This document shows, piece by piece, positions 33,996-43,137 of a stretch of DNA of 64,000 nucleotides. The translations under genes were made by a program, and so were the position numbers. How positions within the stretch are numbered: position 1 is the stretch's first letter; every line of letters begins with the position of its first letter. The notes under the pieces are model-generated. The model did no database searches, had not been told where the DNA came from, and saw only the letters and a program-made list of their open reading frames with translations. The stretch covers positions 124,001 through 188,000 of the forward strand of contig NZ_JPVR01000079.1 of assembly GCF_000772935.1 (NCBI RefSeq), given 5' to 3'. This DNA is from Lysinibacillus boronitolerans JCM 21713 = 10a = NBRC 103108 (GTDB lineage Bacteria > Bacillota > Bacilli > Bacillales_A > Planococcaceae).

Positions 33996-34790
33996 ATGAA
34001 TAAAATGATTATGATGTTGTTCTTTGTACTACTTAGCTTTATTGGACTTTTTTATGCAAACATTTCTTTTACACTCGTATGTATTGGAATGATAGCTGCT
34101 TTTGTCGGTACACTTGCGGGAGGTGGTGGACTGATTACACTTCCTGCCATGATGCTTGTCGGTATTCCGATTCAAACAAGTATTGCCACAAACAAATTTT
34201 CTACAGGTATTTCAGCTTTATCCAGTATTTTCTATCTACTCTATCAGAAAGAGCTACATCTCCCATCTATCCTCAAATATATAGCTCTTGCTTTTGTTGG
34301 GGGGATTTGCGGCGCATTTCTAGCGGTTTCGCTGTCTGAGCAAACAATGAACTATACGGCCTGTGTGCTACTCCTTTTGGCTTTAGTCTTTACTTTGAAG
34401 AATAAGGCGTGGACCGAAGTTCATGATTCGCTAGAACATCAAGCACCTCATTTTTGGCAACCGTTTTTCATCGCCATGTATGATGGTGGTTTCGGCCCTG
34501 GCTCTTCGACATTTAGCATCTTACATTATCTACGTTCTCATCACCCTTACATAAAGTCTGTACAGCTCACTCGAGTACTCCTCTTTGGTAGCTGTACAGG
34601 GGCATTTGTTGTGTTTAATCACTCTGGCTTTATTCAATGGCACTATGCGATTGCTTTGGCACTTGGCTCTATTATAGGCTCCCAATTAGGTCTCCTAGTG
34701 CTTCCGTACATTCCATTAAGGTTAGCCAAAATACTGCTAACATTGATTATTACATTGTTGCTTGTTCAAATTATATGGAAAATAATTTAA
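33996..34790 (+). CDS. TauE/SafE (TSUP) family membrane permease
   Basis: 264 residues, about eight membrane helices, with the TSUP repeat motifs AAFVGTLAGGGGLITLPAMMLVGIP and, in the second half, DGGFGPGSSTF. TSUP proteins export sulfite, sulfoacetate or other small organic anions. AAAGGGAG precedes the ATG. Its end overlaps the tail of the convergent SnoaL-like gene by four bases. Confidence 0.86.
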   Translation: MNKMIMMLFFVLLSFIGLFYANISFTLVCIGMIAAFVGTLAGGGGLITLPAMMLVGIPIQTSIATNKFSTGISALSSIFYLLYQKELHLPSILKYIALAFVGGICGAFLAVSLSEQTMNYTACVLLLLALVFTLKNKAWTEVHDSLEHQAPHFWQPFFIAMYDGGFGPGSSTFSILHYLRSHHPYIKSVQLTRVLLFGSCTGAFVVFNHSGFIQWHYAIALALGSIIGSQLGLLVLPYIPLRLAKILLTLIITLLLVQIIWKII

Positions 34791-35152
34791 TGACCACTAC
34801 TCAAGTGCTCATGAATTATCTTCCATTCACCATTAATTAGTGTAAAAATATTAGTCGCTCTACCGCTACCTGATACAAACTTTCCGTTATGATAGCCTTC
34901 ATAATGATATGTATAGAGACAGGTAGCCGTCTTTTCATCAACGGTTAACCATTTTACATCAGTGGCTGAATAAACCTCTTCTTTAATAACATTCCATGCA
35001 TGCTTGAAATAAGCCTCAATCTCCTCTGTTGTTGTGCAAGTTTTATCAGAGAACCAATAAATTGCTTGTGGATGCAAAATAGCCTTTACTTGATTAAAAT
35101 CATGGGTATTTGTTGCTTGAATATAATGTACCAATGCTTGTTGATGTGTCAT
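34787..35152 (-). CDS. SnoaL/NTF2-like protein
   Basis: 121 residues with the NTF2-like alpha+beta barrel pattern (HYIQATNTHDFNQVKAILHPQAIYWF... GRATNIFTLINGEWKIIHEH). Members are small-molecule enzymes or stress-related proteins; no function can be assigned. AAGGAGGGG before the ATG. Confidence 0.75.
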   Translation of the reverse strand: MTHQQALVHYIQATNTHDFNQVKAILHPQAIYWFSDKTCTTTEEIEAYFKHAWNVIKEEVYSATDVKWLTVDEKTATCLYTYHYEGYHNGKFVSGSGRATNIFTLINGEWKIIHEHLSSGH

Positions 35153-35288
35153 CTTTACCCCTCCTTTTTTAACAATTTTATCCTAAAATTGACTTCTTAG
35201 AAATGATAATTGTTGCATGACCTTCTGCTTGGACAGCTACTGAAGAACATCTATAATGAAGTCAAAACTATAAAGACGGAGGATGTCT

Positions 35289-35774
35289 ATGCTAGCTACT
35301 ATTGAAAAACAATCCAATCACCATATTGCTACATTCAAACGACCATTACCACATTTAAAAAATGCCGTTTGGGCCGCCATGACTAACAATGAAAACCTAC
35401 AAAAATGGATGAGTAATTTAGAAATCATTGAGCTACGTAAGAACGGGAAAATACATTTTAATATGAATGATGGAACAGGTAATTTTGAGGAAATAACCAT
35501 TACAGATTATGCCGAGAAAGAAGTACTGGCATTTGATTGGGGAACGGATACGGTGAGATTTGAACTATCTTCTACTAACAAGGGTTCTTTATTGGTATTA
35601 GTGGAGACACTTCAAGAGCTGACAGAGCATACACCGAAGGATTTAGCAGGATGGCATATTTGCCTTGATATGTTAACAGATTTACTAAATGGCGTAGAAC
35701 ATCAACATTTCCCCATGGATGAATGGCAGCAACGATTCAGTGAATACAAAAAAATGCTAAGTACTGTGAAATAA
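35289..35774 (+). CDS. SRPBCC / AHSA1-like protein
   Basis: 161 residues with the START-like hydrophobic cavity fold (FKRPLPHLKNAVWAAMTNNENLQKWM; ITDYAEKEVLAFDW; GWHICLDMLTDLLNG). Binds an unknown hydrophobic ligand. ATG 35289 is six bases after GGAGG; the ATG two codons earlier abuts the site. A good hairpin follows. Confidence 0.78.
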   Translation: MLATIEKQSNHHIATFKRPLPHLKNAVWAAMTNNENLQKWMSNLEIIELRKNGKIHFNMNDGTGNFEEITITDYAEKEVLAFDWGTDTVRFELSSTNKGSLLVLVETLQELTEHTPKDLAGWHICLDMLTDLLNGVEHQHFPMDEWQQRFSEYKKMLSTVK

Positions 35775-35781
35775 AATAAGA

Positions 35782-35818
35782 CAAAAAATCCTAGAGCATT
35801 ATTACTCTAGGATTTCAA
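35782..35818. terminator. Bidirectional terminator
   Basis: Stem AAATCCTAGAG / CTCTAGGATTT between convergent genes, with an A run on the left and T/A-rich right side. Confidence 0.82.
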
Positions 35819-35821
35819 AAA

Positions 35822-36586
35822 TTAATAAAAAGCTGTGGCTATTGCTAGTGCGTTTAAAGGATCTTTGATTGAATCGAGTGTGTAAACAAGCTTTTCATCC
35901 TGCCACACAATTAAATTACCTGATTGATAGACATCTAGCTGAGCCATGCCATATTGCCTTGGGATAGGCAGCATGTGGTTTTCTAAATACGCTACTGCCT
36001 GCTTAGCCAGTTTAACACCTGCATCAGGATTATCAGTTCGTGTATGAGTGGCAATTGCCCATCGGCCTTCATTCCAACCAGTCCATAATGAGCCGGCACC
36101 TGCATCTTGATAACCTTTTATATTGTAACCAAGATCAACCTCTTGCCCACCATTTTGATTAAAATTATCAAACGCTATCTGTGTGCTTGCACCTTCCGCA
36201 CTTTTATATTTCTTGACCAGCAATCTTCCAATAACAGTCCCTGATTTTTTTAAACGAATATCATTAATTGGCATGTTCTCTTTGCTCTCATAAAAGATAA
36301 CTTCAACCTGGTCGCCCTGTGTCCTTGTTGTAGCTGTTAAAAATGAACCCTCTCCAATAGGTAACGTTGATGGCATTTTTAATGGAACATCAAAATGAAT
36401 CTGCTCCTTTATTTGTTGAAGAGCTTCAGTTTGTGCTTGAACTGTATCACTTTTATCATTAATTGATTGTGTTACAGATGTATTGATTTTATTGTCATGC
36501 TCTGGTACATTCTTATCCCGTTCAGCACAAGCACTTATGCTACAAATGCTTAACAATAAAAAGAGAAATACTACCTTTTTCATCAT
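35822..36586 (-). CDS. Hypothetical lipoprotein
   Basis: 254 residues with a lipoprotein signal ending CSISAC, then a charged linker and a globular domain (FDVPLKMPSTLPIGEGSFLTATT..., GNLIVWQDEKLVYTLDSI). It resembles Bacillus lipoproteins of unknown function. ATG 36586 is five bases after GGGGG, and the next ATG could also serve. Monocistronic. Confidence 0.7.
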   Translation of the reverse strand: MMKKVVFLFLLLSICSISACAERDKNVPEHDNKINTSVTQSINDKSDTVQAQTEALQQIKEQIHFDVPLKMPSTLPIGEGSFLTATTRTQGDQVEVIFYESKENMPINDIRLKKSGTVIGRLLVKKYKSAEGASTQIAFDNFNQNGGQEVDLGYNIKGYQDAGAGSLWTGWNEGRWAIATHTRTDNPDAGVKLAKQAVAYLENHMLPIPRQYGMAQLDVYQSGNLIVWQDEKLVYTLDSIKDPLNALAIATAFY

Positions 36587-36656
36587 GTAAACCCCCATGT
36601 AAGAAATGCCTTCTCTCCATATTTTCCCCTTGAAAAGGTTAACTTAAACGTTTCCG

Positions 36657-38288
36657 CTATCGAAGCTCATTGATGCGCTTCGTCAGTTCATTAAACTGCT
36701 GGTCAAGCATTGCGTAGTCCTTATCTTTTGCTGTTAGAAAGCTCAATTTGCCTAAGATCTCTTGCCTTTCCGTTTCAAGCTTTAAACGGATAGCCGCTGT
36801 ATCATCCACTTTATTCGGTGCGACTTCTGTCCACTTTTTTTTGATGTGCTGATCGTGAAGCTCCCAAACACTATTCGTGACTTTTTCTAGAAAATATCGA
36901 TCATGTGAGACGACAAGCAATGTCCCATTATATTGGGCAAGAGTGTGCTCTAACTGCTCACGAGAGGGTAAGTCAAGATGATTTGTCGGCTCATCTAAAA
37001 TTAGTACATTTTTATCCTCTAAAATATAAGCCATCAGCTTACACTTTACGCGTTCTCCCATACTCATTTTGCCTATGGGAGATGTCCAATGTGTCAGTGT
37101 AAACCCTAAATTCTTCATCAAGTTGCGAACTTTACCACGTTCTTCAAATGTCTCCTGATAAAAGTATTGCTCTGGTGTTTGATCAAGTGGTAAATCAAAT
37201 ACTTCCTGTGTCAAATAACCAATGTTTGCAGCAGGTGATAGCCATACTTCACCCTCAGCTTCTAGCTTGCCTAAAAGTATTTTCAAAAAGCTTGTTTTCC
37301 CACTGCCATTCTTCCCTGTAATAGCTATCTTATCTCCAAATTTAGCTGTAATATTAACATCGTTAAATAATGTGCGTTTATCAAATTTTAAAGATAAATG
37401 CTTGGTTTCCAGTAAGCGCTTGCCAACCCGTTGATTCGTGCCTAAAGAAAAACGAATCTCTGCTTCTGGCTTCACCGCTTCCACGCTTGCCTTCGAAAGT
37501 TCAGCTTCTAATCGCTTTTTCTTAGATTTTACCTGCGAGTCTAAGCGCTTTGCTTTCACACGATGGTACTCCTTAAAGCCTTCCAATTTTGTTGATTGAG
37601 CGTGGCCTTTTTGTGACCAAGACGTCAGTTCCGACATTTGAGCCTCAATCCGTTCAATATTTTTTTGTTGCTTCTCATAGGCTCGTTGTTGTGTTAATCT
37701 TCGGTGCTCCCTATCAGCCATATAGCTTGTATAATTGCCATCATGTTCAATAAGACTCTTATCCTCAATAGACCAGATTTTTGTGGCCACCTTATCTAAA
37801 AAATAGCGATCATGCGACACCACGATGATCGTTCCCTCATAGTTGTGTACTTGTCTGATAAGAAATGCGGTACTTTGTTCATCTAAATGATTCGTTGGTT
37901 CATCAAGTAATAAAATTTGAGCATTCTGGGAAAAACCTTCTGCAAGACGCATTTTCAGCTTTTCGCCCCCACTTAACGCTGCAAATGACACATTTGGTAC
38001 CTGCCACTTAGCCAGCAGATCAGCTTCTCTTGCGGATACCTCTTGTTTGTCAAAATGAGCTAGCTCCTGTTCAACAAATGTAATTTTTAAAGCCTGTGCT
38101 CCCTGAATTGCTCCCATAGTTGGTGATAATGTACCTTGAATCAATTGTAATAATGTCGATTTCCCAGCCCCATTCCTCCCTATGATGCCGATGACTTCGC
38201 CTTGTTTTACTGTGCCTGTCACATGCTCAAATAGCAATGTGTCCTTTATTTCATAACGTACATCCTGTAATTTTAAAAGTTCCTTCAT
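36657..38288 (-). CDS. vmlR: ABC-F ribosomal protection protein VmlR
   Basis: 543 residues with two ABC domains and no membrane segment: Walker A GRNGAGKST and GKNGSGKTS, signatures LSGGEKLK and MSMGERVK, Walker B LLLDEPTNHLD and ILDEPTNHLD. The linker (about 185-290) with RIEAQMSELTSWSQKGHAQSTK is nearly that of B. subtilis VmlR. VmlR binds the ribosomal E site and displaces lincosamides, streptogramin A and pleuromutilins. The start is ATG 38288 (MKELLKLQ), as in the homologue. The leader upstream has a terminator/antiterminator pair. Confidence 0.93.
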   Translation of the reverse strand: MKELLKLQDVRYEIKDTLLFEHVTGTVKQGEVIGIIGRNGAGKSTLLQLIQGTLSPTMGAIQGAQALKITFVEQELAHFDKQEVSAREADLLAKWQVPNVSFAALSGGEKLKMRLAEGFSQNAQILLLDEPTNHLDEQSTAFLIRQVHNYEGTIIVVSHDRYFLDKVATKIWSIEDKSLIEHDGNYTSYMADREHRRLTQQRAYEKQQKNIERIEAQMSELTSWSQKGHAQSTKLEGFKEYHRVKAKRLDSQVKSKKKRLEAELSKASVEAVKPEAEIRFSLGTNQRVGKRLLETKHLSLKFDKRTLFNDVNITAKFGDKIAITGKNGSGKTSFLKILLGKLEAEGEVWLSPAANIGYLTQEVFDLPLDQTPEQYFYQETFEERGKVRNLMKNLGFTLTHWTSPIGKMSMGERVKCKLMAYILEDKNVLILDEPTNHLDLPSREQLEHTLAQYNGTLLVVSHDRYFLEKVTNSVWELHDQHIKKKWTEVAPNKVDDTAAIRLKLETERQEILGKLSFLTAKDKDYAMLDQQFNELTKRINELR

Positions 38289-38316
38289 CCTATCCATCCT
38301 CTCCAGTTGGAGGGAC

Positions 38317-38346
38317 AAAAAAATCCCTCCAATTCATTTGGAAGGA
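38317..38346 (-). terminator. Switchable terminator of the vmlR leader
   Basis: Minus strand CCTTCCAA, loop ATGAA, TTGGAGGG, then seven T residues; 29 bases before the vmlR start. Confidence 0.82.
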
Positions 38347-38522
38347 TTAGTCGCTACAATATCATACACAAATAAGCTCCAAGATTATTATGAAAACAAT
38401 CTTTGGAGTAGCTAAATATCAGCAGCTGTTTGCGAATATAAAGCATTTATTATGAAAAATGGGCAGACTAATCCTATTTTTGTTGTTCGTGAAATATAAA
38501 ATTTCTTTTACAAAAATTAAGA

Positions 38523-38534
38523 TTAGTTATTCAT
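38523..38534 (-). CDS. Candidate 3-codon upstream ORF of vmlR
   Basis: ATG AAT AAC TAA, preceded by GGGTGG at three bases and AAGGGAAG at 11. An overlapping ATG GGT GGC TAA just upstream is an alternative. Very short leader ORFs are typical of ABC-F attenuators, but which frame is used cannot be settled here. Confidence 0.35.
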   Translation of the reverse strand: MNN

Positions 38535-38616
38535 TAGCCACCCATCTTCCCTTCATTTATCGTTATCGCCATTGTAGCATCATTTTTTTGAAAATAAAAC
38601 TCCCTACCTTGAGCGT

Positions 38617-38979
38617 CTATCTAAAACATTCGTAAGAGCGAATTTGATTTCTTGAAATGGTACGGAAATACCAGCCATATCTTCGGCTCCATCGGAAACC
38701 AGCAATGATTTCCCTTCCTATAGCTGTAGGGAAAAACCAAAAACTTCTACCACTATTCAGCCAAATATACGTATTTCTAAACAAACAGGAACGTATACCA
38801 CTTGATCCTACTCGCCAAGCGGTAATCGGTGGCGAAAAACCTGGTGGTGTGCTCATTGGCATTTGTCCTGCTGGAGTGGATCCGAAAGGAGTTGGCCCAA
38901 ATGGCGTTGTTTCAAAATCATTATAATCTCCCCAACCAGGTCTTCTAAAATTATCTTCTCTAAATGGATTATTAGACAC
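38617..38979 (-). CDS. Small basic hypothetical protein
   Basis: 120 residues: a Pro/Gly/Thr-rich head (PFGPTPFGSTPAGQMPMSTPPG) and an aromatic and arginine-rich tail (CLFRNTYIWLNSGRSFWFFPT... WSRRYGWYFRTI). No signal peptide or membrane helix is certain. Start GTG 38979 after GGAGGG. No family assigned. The gene ends about 40 bp upstream of the vmlR promoter on the same strand, with no clear terminator seen. Confidence 0.6.
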   Translation of the reverse strand: MSNNPFREDNFRRPGWGDYNDFETTPFGPTPFGSTPAGQMPMSTPPGFSPPITAWRVGSSGIRSCLFRNTYIWLNSGRSFWFFPTAIGREIIAGFRWSRRYGWYFRTISRNQIRSYECFR

Positions 38980-39111
38980 ACAAACCCTCCTTTTACATTA
39001 TTCAATATATGTAAAAGGGCGAATAACCGTTGAGCCATTGCCCATTTATCGAAGGTAATACATTTCCTATTAATGTATAATGGAAGGGATATTTTTCAAA
39101 AAGGAGCCCTT

Positions 39112-39969
39112 ATGAAAAAATTATTGTTACTTTTATTAGCCACGCTCATCGCAGGGAGTATGTGGATACTGCTTGCAAAAAATCCAGTATCTTCTTCCAC
39201 TAGTATCCAAGCAAAACTTGCTGATGTGAAAGATTACAAATACTATTTAGATAAAGGCAATGATGCCATTGGTAAGAGCATGACGAAATTAGATTTAGTG
39301 ATTGTAGAACCTATTGAAATGCAGCAAAAGTATATCGTCAATGCTCAAAAAAGCGGTACTTTAGTGTACGGCTATATTAATGCGATGGAGGCAGACAAAT
39401 GGAATACAGCACTCTATCATCAATTGAAACAAGAAGATTTTTATCGAGATAAACAGGGTGAAAGAATGTATTTTGCCGAATGGGATTCTTTTTTAATGAA
39501 TTTGACTTCTACGCACTATCAAGACATTTTGCTAGCAGAAATAGAGAAGCAAATAGTTCAGAAAGGCTTAGATGGCGTGTTTTTAGATACGGTCGGTAAT
39601 ATCAATTCTTATTTACCTAAAGATGAACAAAAAAGGCAAAATGAAGCCATGTTATCTTTTATCCAACAAATTAAAAAACGTCATCCCGATTTATCTGTTG
39701 CTCAAAATTGGGGATTTCAAACACTTGCTGATTATACAGCGCCATATGTTGACTTTATTATGTGGGAGGATTTTTCTTATCCTGTGGTAGGAAAAGATGA
39801 ATGGTCACTCGATATGATGCAAAAGCTTGTCCACATACGCAATAAATTTGGTACACAGGTGATGGCAATTGGTTTTGAAGAAGAATTAAAAAGCCGTGCT
39901 TTAGCGGAGAAGTATCATTTCAAATTCTTTTATAGCCCTGCTGGCTCTTACTATAATAGCTGGCAATAA
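39112..39969 (+). CDS. GH114-type (endo-alpha-1,4-polygalactosaminidase-like) secreted protein
   Basis: 285 residues: signal peptide or anchor (KKLLLLLLATLIAGSMWILL), then a TIM-barrel domain of the GH114/TM1410 type with VIVEPIEM, YGYINAMEAD, GLDGVFLDTVGNI, DFIMWEDFSY and FKFFYSPAGSYY. The Asp/Glu residues in FLDT and WEDF are candidate catalytic acids. It may cleave galactosaminogalactan-type polymers or wall sugars outside the cell. ATG 39112 lies five bases after AAGGAG; upstream in-frame ATG has no site. Substrate uncertain. Confidence 0.78.
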   Translation: MKKLLLLLLATLIAGSMWILLAKNPVSSSTSIQAKLADVKDYKYYLDKGNDAIGKSMTKLDLVIVEPIEMQQKYIVNAQKSGTLVYGYINAMEADKWNTALYHQLKQEDFYRDKQGERMYFAEWDSFLMNLTSTHYQDILLAEIEKQIVQKGLDGVFLDTVGNINSYLPKDEQKRQNEAMLSFIQQIKKRHPDLSVAQNWGFQTLADYTAPYVDFIMWEDFSYPVVGKDEWSLDMMQKLVHIRNKFGTQVMAIGFEEELKSRALAEKYHFKFFYSPAGSYYNSWQ

Positions 39970-40067
39970 TCCTTACCTCCCCCTAACAAACGACTGTTTT
40001 GGAGGATGTTTGTTTAAGAGCTCTTCTCAGGGGTAGACTAAAGGAAAATCAGCTTGAGGTGATAGGA

Positions 40068-40556
40068 TTGGATATGACAAATACGTATGAAAAGCAAAAA
40101 CCTAAGCACGAAAACCGCTTTCAATATAAGAAGCAGAACATGTGGACTGGGATCTTATTTGGGCTTGGGGTTGTGGCATTTATAGATGAGGTAATTTTTC
40201 ACCAATTATTACACTGGCATCATTTCTATGATAAGTCTACAGCTGCTATTGGACTAGTTTCAGATGGTTTATTTCATGCATTCAGCTTTTTTGCTACGAT
40301 TGGATCTGCTTTTTTATTGGCTGACCTACATAGAAAACATGGGTTTTGGCTAAAAAGATGGCTAGGCGGTATTTTTCTGGGAGCAGGCACATTCCAGCTT
40401 TACGATGGCATCATACAGCATAAATTCATGAAACTTCACCAAATTCGTTACAACGTTGAAATACTCCCCTATGATATCGTTTGGAACATATTTGCGGCGC
40501 TATTAATTATTATCGGTATGGTCTTACTGCTCCAAACAAATCAAAAAGGACGATAG
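40068..40556 (+). CDS. DUF2243 membrane protein
   Basis: 162 residues, four membrane helices, with the DUF2243 motifs GLGVVAFIDEVIFHQLLHWHHFYD and GGIFLGAGTFQLYDGIIQHK. Histidines in HQLLHWHH and QHK could bind metal or haem. It is placed 13 bases before ctaG, an arrangement common in Bacillales, so a link to terminal-oxidase assembly is likely. Start TTG 40068 (six bases after GAGGTG) or ATG 40074 two codons on; the choice is not certain. Confidence 0.78.
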   Translation: MDMTNTYEKQKPKHENRFQYKKQNMWTGILFGLGVVAFIDEVIFHQLLHWHHFYDKSTAAIGLVSDGLFHAFSFFATIGSAFLLADLHRKHGFWLKRWLGGIFLGAGTFQLYDGIIQHKFMKLHQIRYNVEILPYDIVWNIFAALLIIIGMVLLLQTNQKGR

Positions 40557-40569
40557 GAGGTGGCGCATC

Positions 40570-41370
40570 TTGCATTCTCATGAAGCTCATGCTCAAAACA
40601 TTTCCAACATGGTTCAGCTACTACTGGCTTTGCCATTTTTTATAGCTCTTATATTGTATATCCTCGCTGTTATTATTTCGAATCAACATAAAAAACAATG
40701 GCCTCATTTTCGTACTATCTGTTGGATAATTGGGAGTGCCTGTGCTCTCATCACATTAATCGGCCCATTGGCTACTCTTAGTCATATCCATTTTGACGCA
40801 CATATGATAGGGCATTTATTACTTGGCATGCTTGCCCCATTACTTATGACATTAGCAGCTCCCATGACACTACTGTTAAGAACCTTACCAGTAAACAAAG
40901 CTCGTGTTCTTTCTCGGCTATTGAAAAATCCATATGTTCGTTTTATTCGTCATCCAATTATTGCTTCTATTCTAAATGTAGGCGGCCTATGGTTACTCTA
41001 TACAACCTCACTTTTCAATTTGATGCATGAACATATACTACTGTATGTATTCATTCATCTTCACATTTTTCTAGCGGGTTATCTATTTACTATTGCCTTT
41101 ATTTATTTTGATCCTACTCCACACTCATATTCTTATGTCTTTCGATCTCTTACATTAGTAGCAGCATTAGCAGCTCATGCAATATTAGCAAAATTTATTT
41201 ATGCAAATCCGCCTCATCATGTACCAGCCACAGAGGCCGAACTAGGTGCTAAGATCATGTACTACGGTGGTGATGCTATTGAAATCCTTCTTGTGTATAT
41301 TCTCTTTTATCAATGGTTTAAAAGTACAAGGAATACTATTCACTCCAAGGCAGCTACTTCATCACGCTAA
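40570..41370 (+). CDS. ctaG: Cytochrome c oxidase assembly factor CtaG (Caa3_CtaG type)
   Basis: 266 residues with seven membrane helices and the family histidines (DAHMIGHLLLGMLAPLLM; HLHIFLAGYLF; YANPPHHVP; MYYGGDAIE). This family helps assemble the copper site of caa3-type oxidases in Bacillus. Start TTG 40570 after GGAGGTG. Co-transcribed with the DUF2243 gene. Confidence 0.87.
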   Translation: MHSHEAHAQNISNMVQLLLALPFFIALILYILAVIISNQHKKQWPHFRTICWIIGSACALITLIGPLATLSHIHFDAHMIGHLLLGMLAPLLMTLAAPMTLLLRTLPVNKARVLSRLLKNPYVRFIRHPIIASILNVGGLWLLYTTSLFNLMHEHILLYVFIHLHIFLAGYLFTIAFIYFDPTPHSYSYVFRSLTLVAALAAHAILAKFIYANPPHHVPATEAELGAKIMYYGGDAIEILLVYILFYQWFKSTRNTIHSKAATSSR

Positions 41371-41384
41371 TCTCGCTCTGTTGA

Positions 41385-41894
41385 TTAGGATAAATAGGAT
41401 TGGATAATCCGCCAGTCCTCTAGCTTTTCAGTGAACGTTTTGATATTTTTCCCTGGTATTGGACTTGTTGATGGCATTTTTTTATAGGCTCGTCCATCAA
41501 GAAGCTCTAAGCCAATATGCTTTTTAAAAACCTCAAATGCTTTCGCTCCATTAAAAAGCACTAATTGGATATTAGGGTATTGTTCAAAAAGGGTTTGAAA
41601 ATCATTGGGCTTTTCATTGCGTATCGCTGCATCTAAACTTCCTTCGCGTTCACAAGTTGCAATCGTGTCCCAAAGACCGATTGCATTGTTTTTTAATAAG
41701 GCTATTCTCTCTGTATATTCATTTGGAATCGCTATCTCTAACAACTCACCAATAATGGGCCAAAAGTGATTGCGTGGATTGCCATAGTATTGCTGCTTCT
41801 CTAACGATTGTCTTCCTGGCATTGATCCAACAATGAGCACCTTTGTTGCTGAGTCTACAATTGGTAATAATATATTTTTTAATTCATTGGACAC
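41385..41894 (-). CDS. DNA-deoxyinosine (hypoxanthine) glycosylase, UDG superfamily
   Basis: 169 residues. GSMPGRQSLEKQQYYGNPRNHFW near 22-44 and the late SPIPG are signatures of hypoxanthine-DNA glycosylases in the uracil-DNA-glycosylase superfamily, which excise deaminated adenine. The start is set at GTG 41894, eight bases after AAGGAG; a GTG three codons earlier overlaps that site. It follows the DUF2268 gene by 18 bases. Confidence 0.84.
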   Translation of the reverse strand: MSNELKNILLPIVDSATKVLIVGSMPGRQSLEKQQYYGNPRNHFWPIIGELLEIAIPNEYTERIALLKNNAIGLWDTIATCEREGSLDAAIRNEKPNDFQTLFEQYPNIQLVLFNGAKAFEVFKKHIGLELLDGRAYKKMPSTSPIPGKNIKTFTEKLEDWRIIQSYLS

Positions 41895-41912
41895 AACAAT
41901 CACTCCTTTTCT

Positions 41913-42707
41913 CTATTGTAGCGGAAAATTCGAACCAGCAAGTAAATCTTGGCTTGAAATGAACAAGGGATGTTGGCATGAATGGTTTATTTTATACGAC
42001 TGTACAATTTTGTAGCCTATACAATAGCCTATCCATTGCGGAAGGTCCCCCCCATATAGAAATGGATGATGCTGTTCGATTCCTTGAAGTTGTAACTGTG
42101 GTAAAAAATGATGCCCCCATAAAGCTAAAAGCTCTTTATCTGAGTAGGATTGTAACCAAGGAGCAATCCATTTTTCCCCGTATAAATCTTTCACTGCATC
42201 TTCTGCTAAGCCTTCTAAAATGAGAGAATCCAATAAAGTCATCTCATCTAAAGTTTTTTTTAAGATGTGTATACGACAAACATGGTTATATTCATGAGCA
42301 AATAACGCTTGGAGCTCCTGCTTTTGTAAATCGCCCACAAATAAAAAAAGCGAATGAGGATAAGCGACACCATTTTTATTGGTTATCGTTTGCTGCTGAG
42401 TAATCGGGAAAATATATATTGGTATTGAGGGTCCATTCCATTTCCGCTGTAAGTATAGGAACTCCTGCTGTACACAATCCCATACTTTTTGCTTCTTTAA
42501 TTTTTCAACATCGACTTCCTCATGTGGTAAAAAAAGACCTTGTTGCTGTAATGTATAGTGAATTTCTTCTGGAAGCCCATCTCGAAATAGTTTGACTAAT
42601 CGATTGCAAAGCATCGAGCATTGTAAGCTTGTTAGCTCATCCTTTCTAGTGAACTTTCTAGCATTTACAAATTCATTTAACCACTTATCTGTTGACACAA
42701 CAGCCAT
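41913..42707 (-). CDS. DUF2268 putative zinc-dependent protease
   Basis: 264 residues. The zinc-peptidase motif HEYNH occurs in ALFAHEYNHVCRI near 137-149, with a later Glu (LILEGLAEDAV) as third ligand. This fits DUF2268 predicted Zn-dependent proteases. No signal peptide or membrane helix, so it is probably cytosolic. AGAGGTG before the ATG. Substrate unknown. Confidence 0.83.
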   Translation of the reverse strand: MAVVSTDKWLNEFVNARKFTRKDELTSLQCSMLCNRLVKLFRDGLPEEIHYTLQQQGLFLPHEEVDVEKLKKQKVWDCVQQEFLYLQRKWNGPSIPIYIFPITQQQTITNKNGVAYPHSLFLFVGDLQKQELQALFAHEYNHVCRIHILKKTLDEMTLLDSLILEGLAEDAVKDLYGEKWIAPWLQSYSDKELLALWGHHFLPQLQLQGIEQHHPFLYGGDLPQWIGYCIGYKIVQSYKINHSCQHPLFISSQDLLAGSNFPLQ

Positions 42708-42812
42708 ATTATCACCTCTTCACAGCATATGTCTTGAATAGACAATCGGCTAGTGATAAATGCATCAAATCGCATATATTAGCTTGTAATGACATTGAAA
42801 GGAGGGAAATGT

Positions 42813-43073
42813 GTGAATCCAGCTGATGCTTATAGTCTTTGCTGTAAATATCATGGTAAACGTGTTCGAATCTCGGATTCATCTGGTAAAGTACATGTAG
42901 GAGAAATCACAAGGGTAGATAGAAGACAGGTATGGATTCTACCTGATAGAAGATATAGTGGTTATGGTTTAGGATTTTGGGGATTTGGAGGCTATAGAAG
43001 AGAAGGTTTTGGCTATGGAATTGCTTTAGGAACAATTTTAGGTATTGCGCTAGCTCCAATTATTTTCTTCTAA
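42813..43073 (+). CDS. Small Gly/Tyr-rich hypothetical protein
   Basis: 86 residues: an SH3-like N-terminal half (GKRVRISDSSGKVHVGEITRVDRRQVWILPD) and a Gly/Tyr-rich, then hydrophobic tail (GTILGIALAPIIFF). Start GTG 42813, six bases after GGAGGG. Resembles small proteins of Bacillus of unknown role, possibly spore- or surface-associated. Confidence 0.68.
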   Translation: MNPADAYSLCCKYHGKRVRISDSSGKVHVGEITRVDRRQVWILPDRRYSGYGLGFWGFGGYRREGFGYGIALGTILGIALAPIIFF

Positions 43074-43091
43074 TTCAATCCTTTTATTTAA

Positions 43092-43136
43092 ATGAAAAAG
43101 AAGCCATTTCAAACTTTGTTGAGATGACTTCTTTTC
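43092..43136. terminator. Bidirectional terminator
   Basis: Imperfect stem GAAAAAGAAGCCATTTCAA / TTGAGATGACTTCTTTTC between convergent genes. Confidence 0.65.
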
Positions 43137-43137
43137 A

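Larger units (their letters stand above)
38317..38563 (-). ncRNA. Attenuator leader of vmlR
   Basis: About 245 nt from TACAAT (38571-38576, candidate -10). AGGATTAGTC (38466-38475) and GACTAATCCT (38344-38353) are perfect 10-nt complements forming an antiterminator. It competes with terminator stem CCTTCCAA / TTGGAGGG. A third helix, TTGGAGGGA with TCCCTCCAA (38307-38315), can form once transcription passes the terminator. B. subtilis vmlR is known to be antibiotic-induced through leader attenuation, and this leader fits the pattern. Confidence 0.78.
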
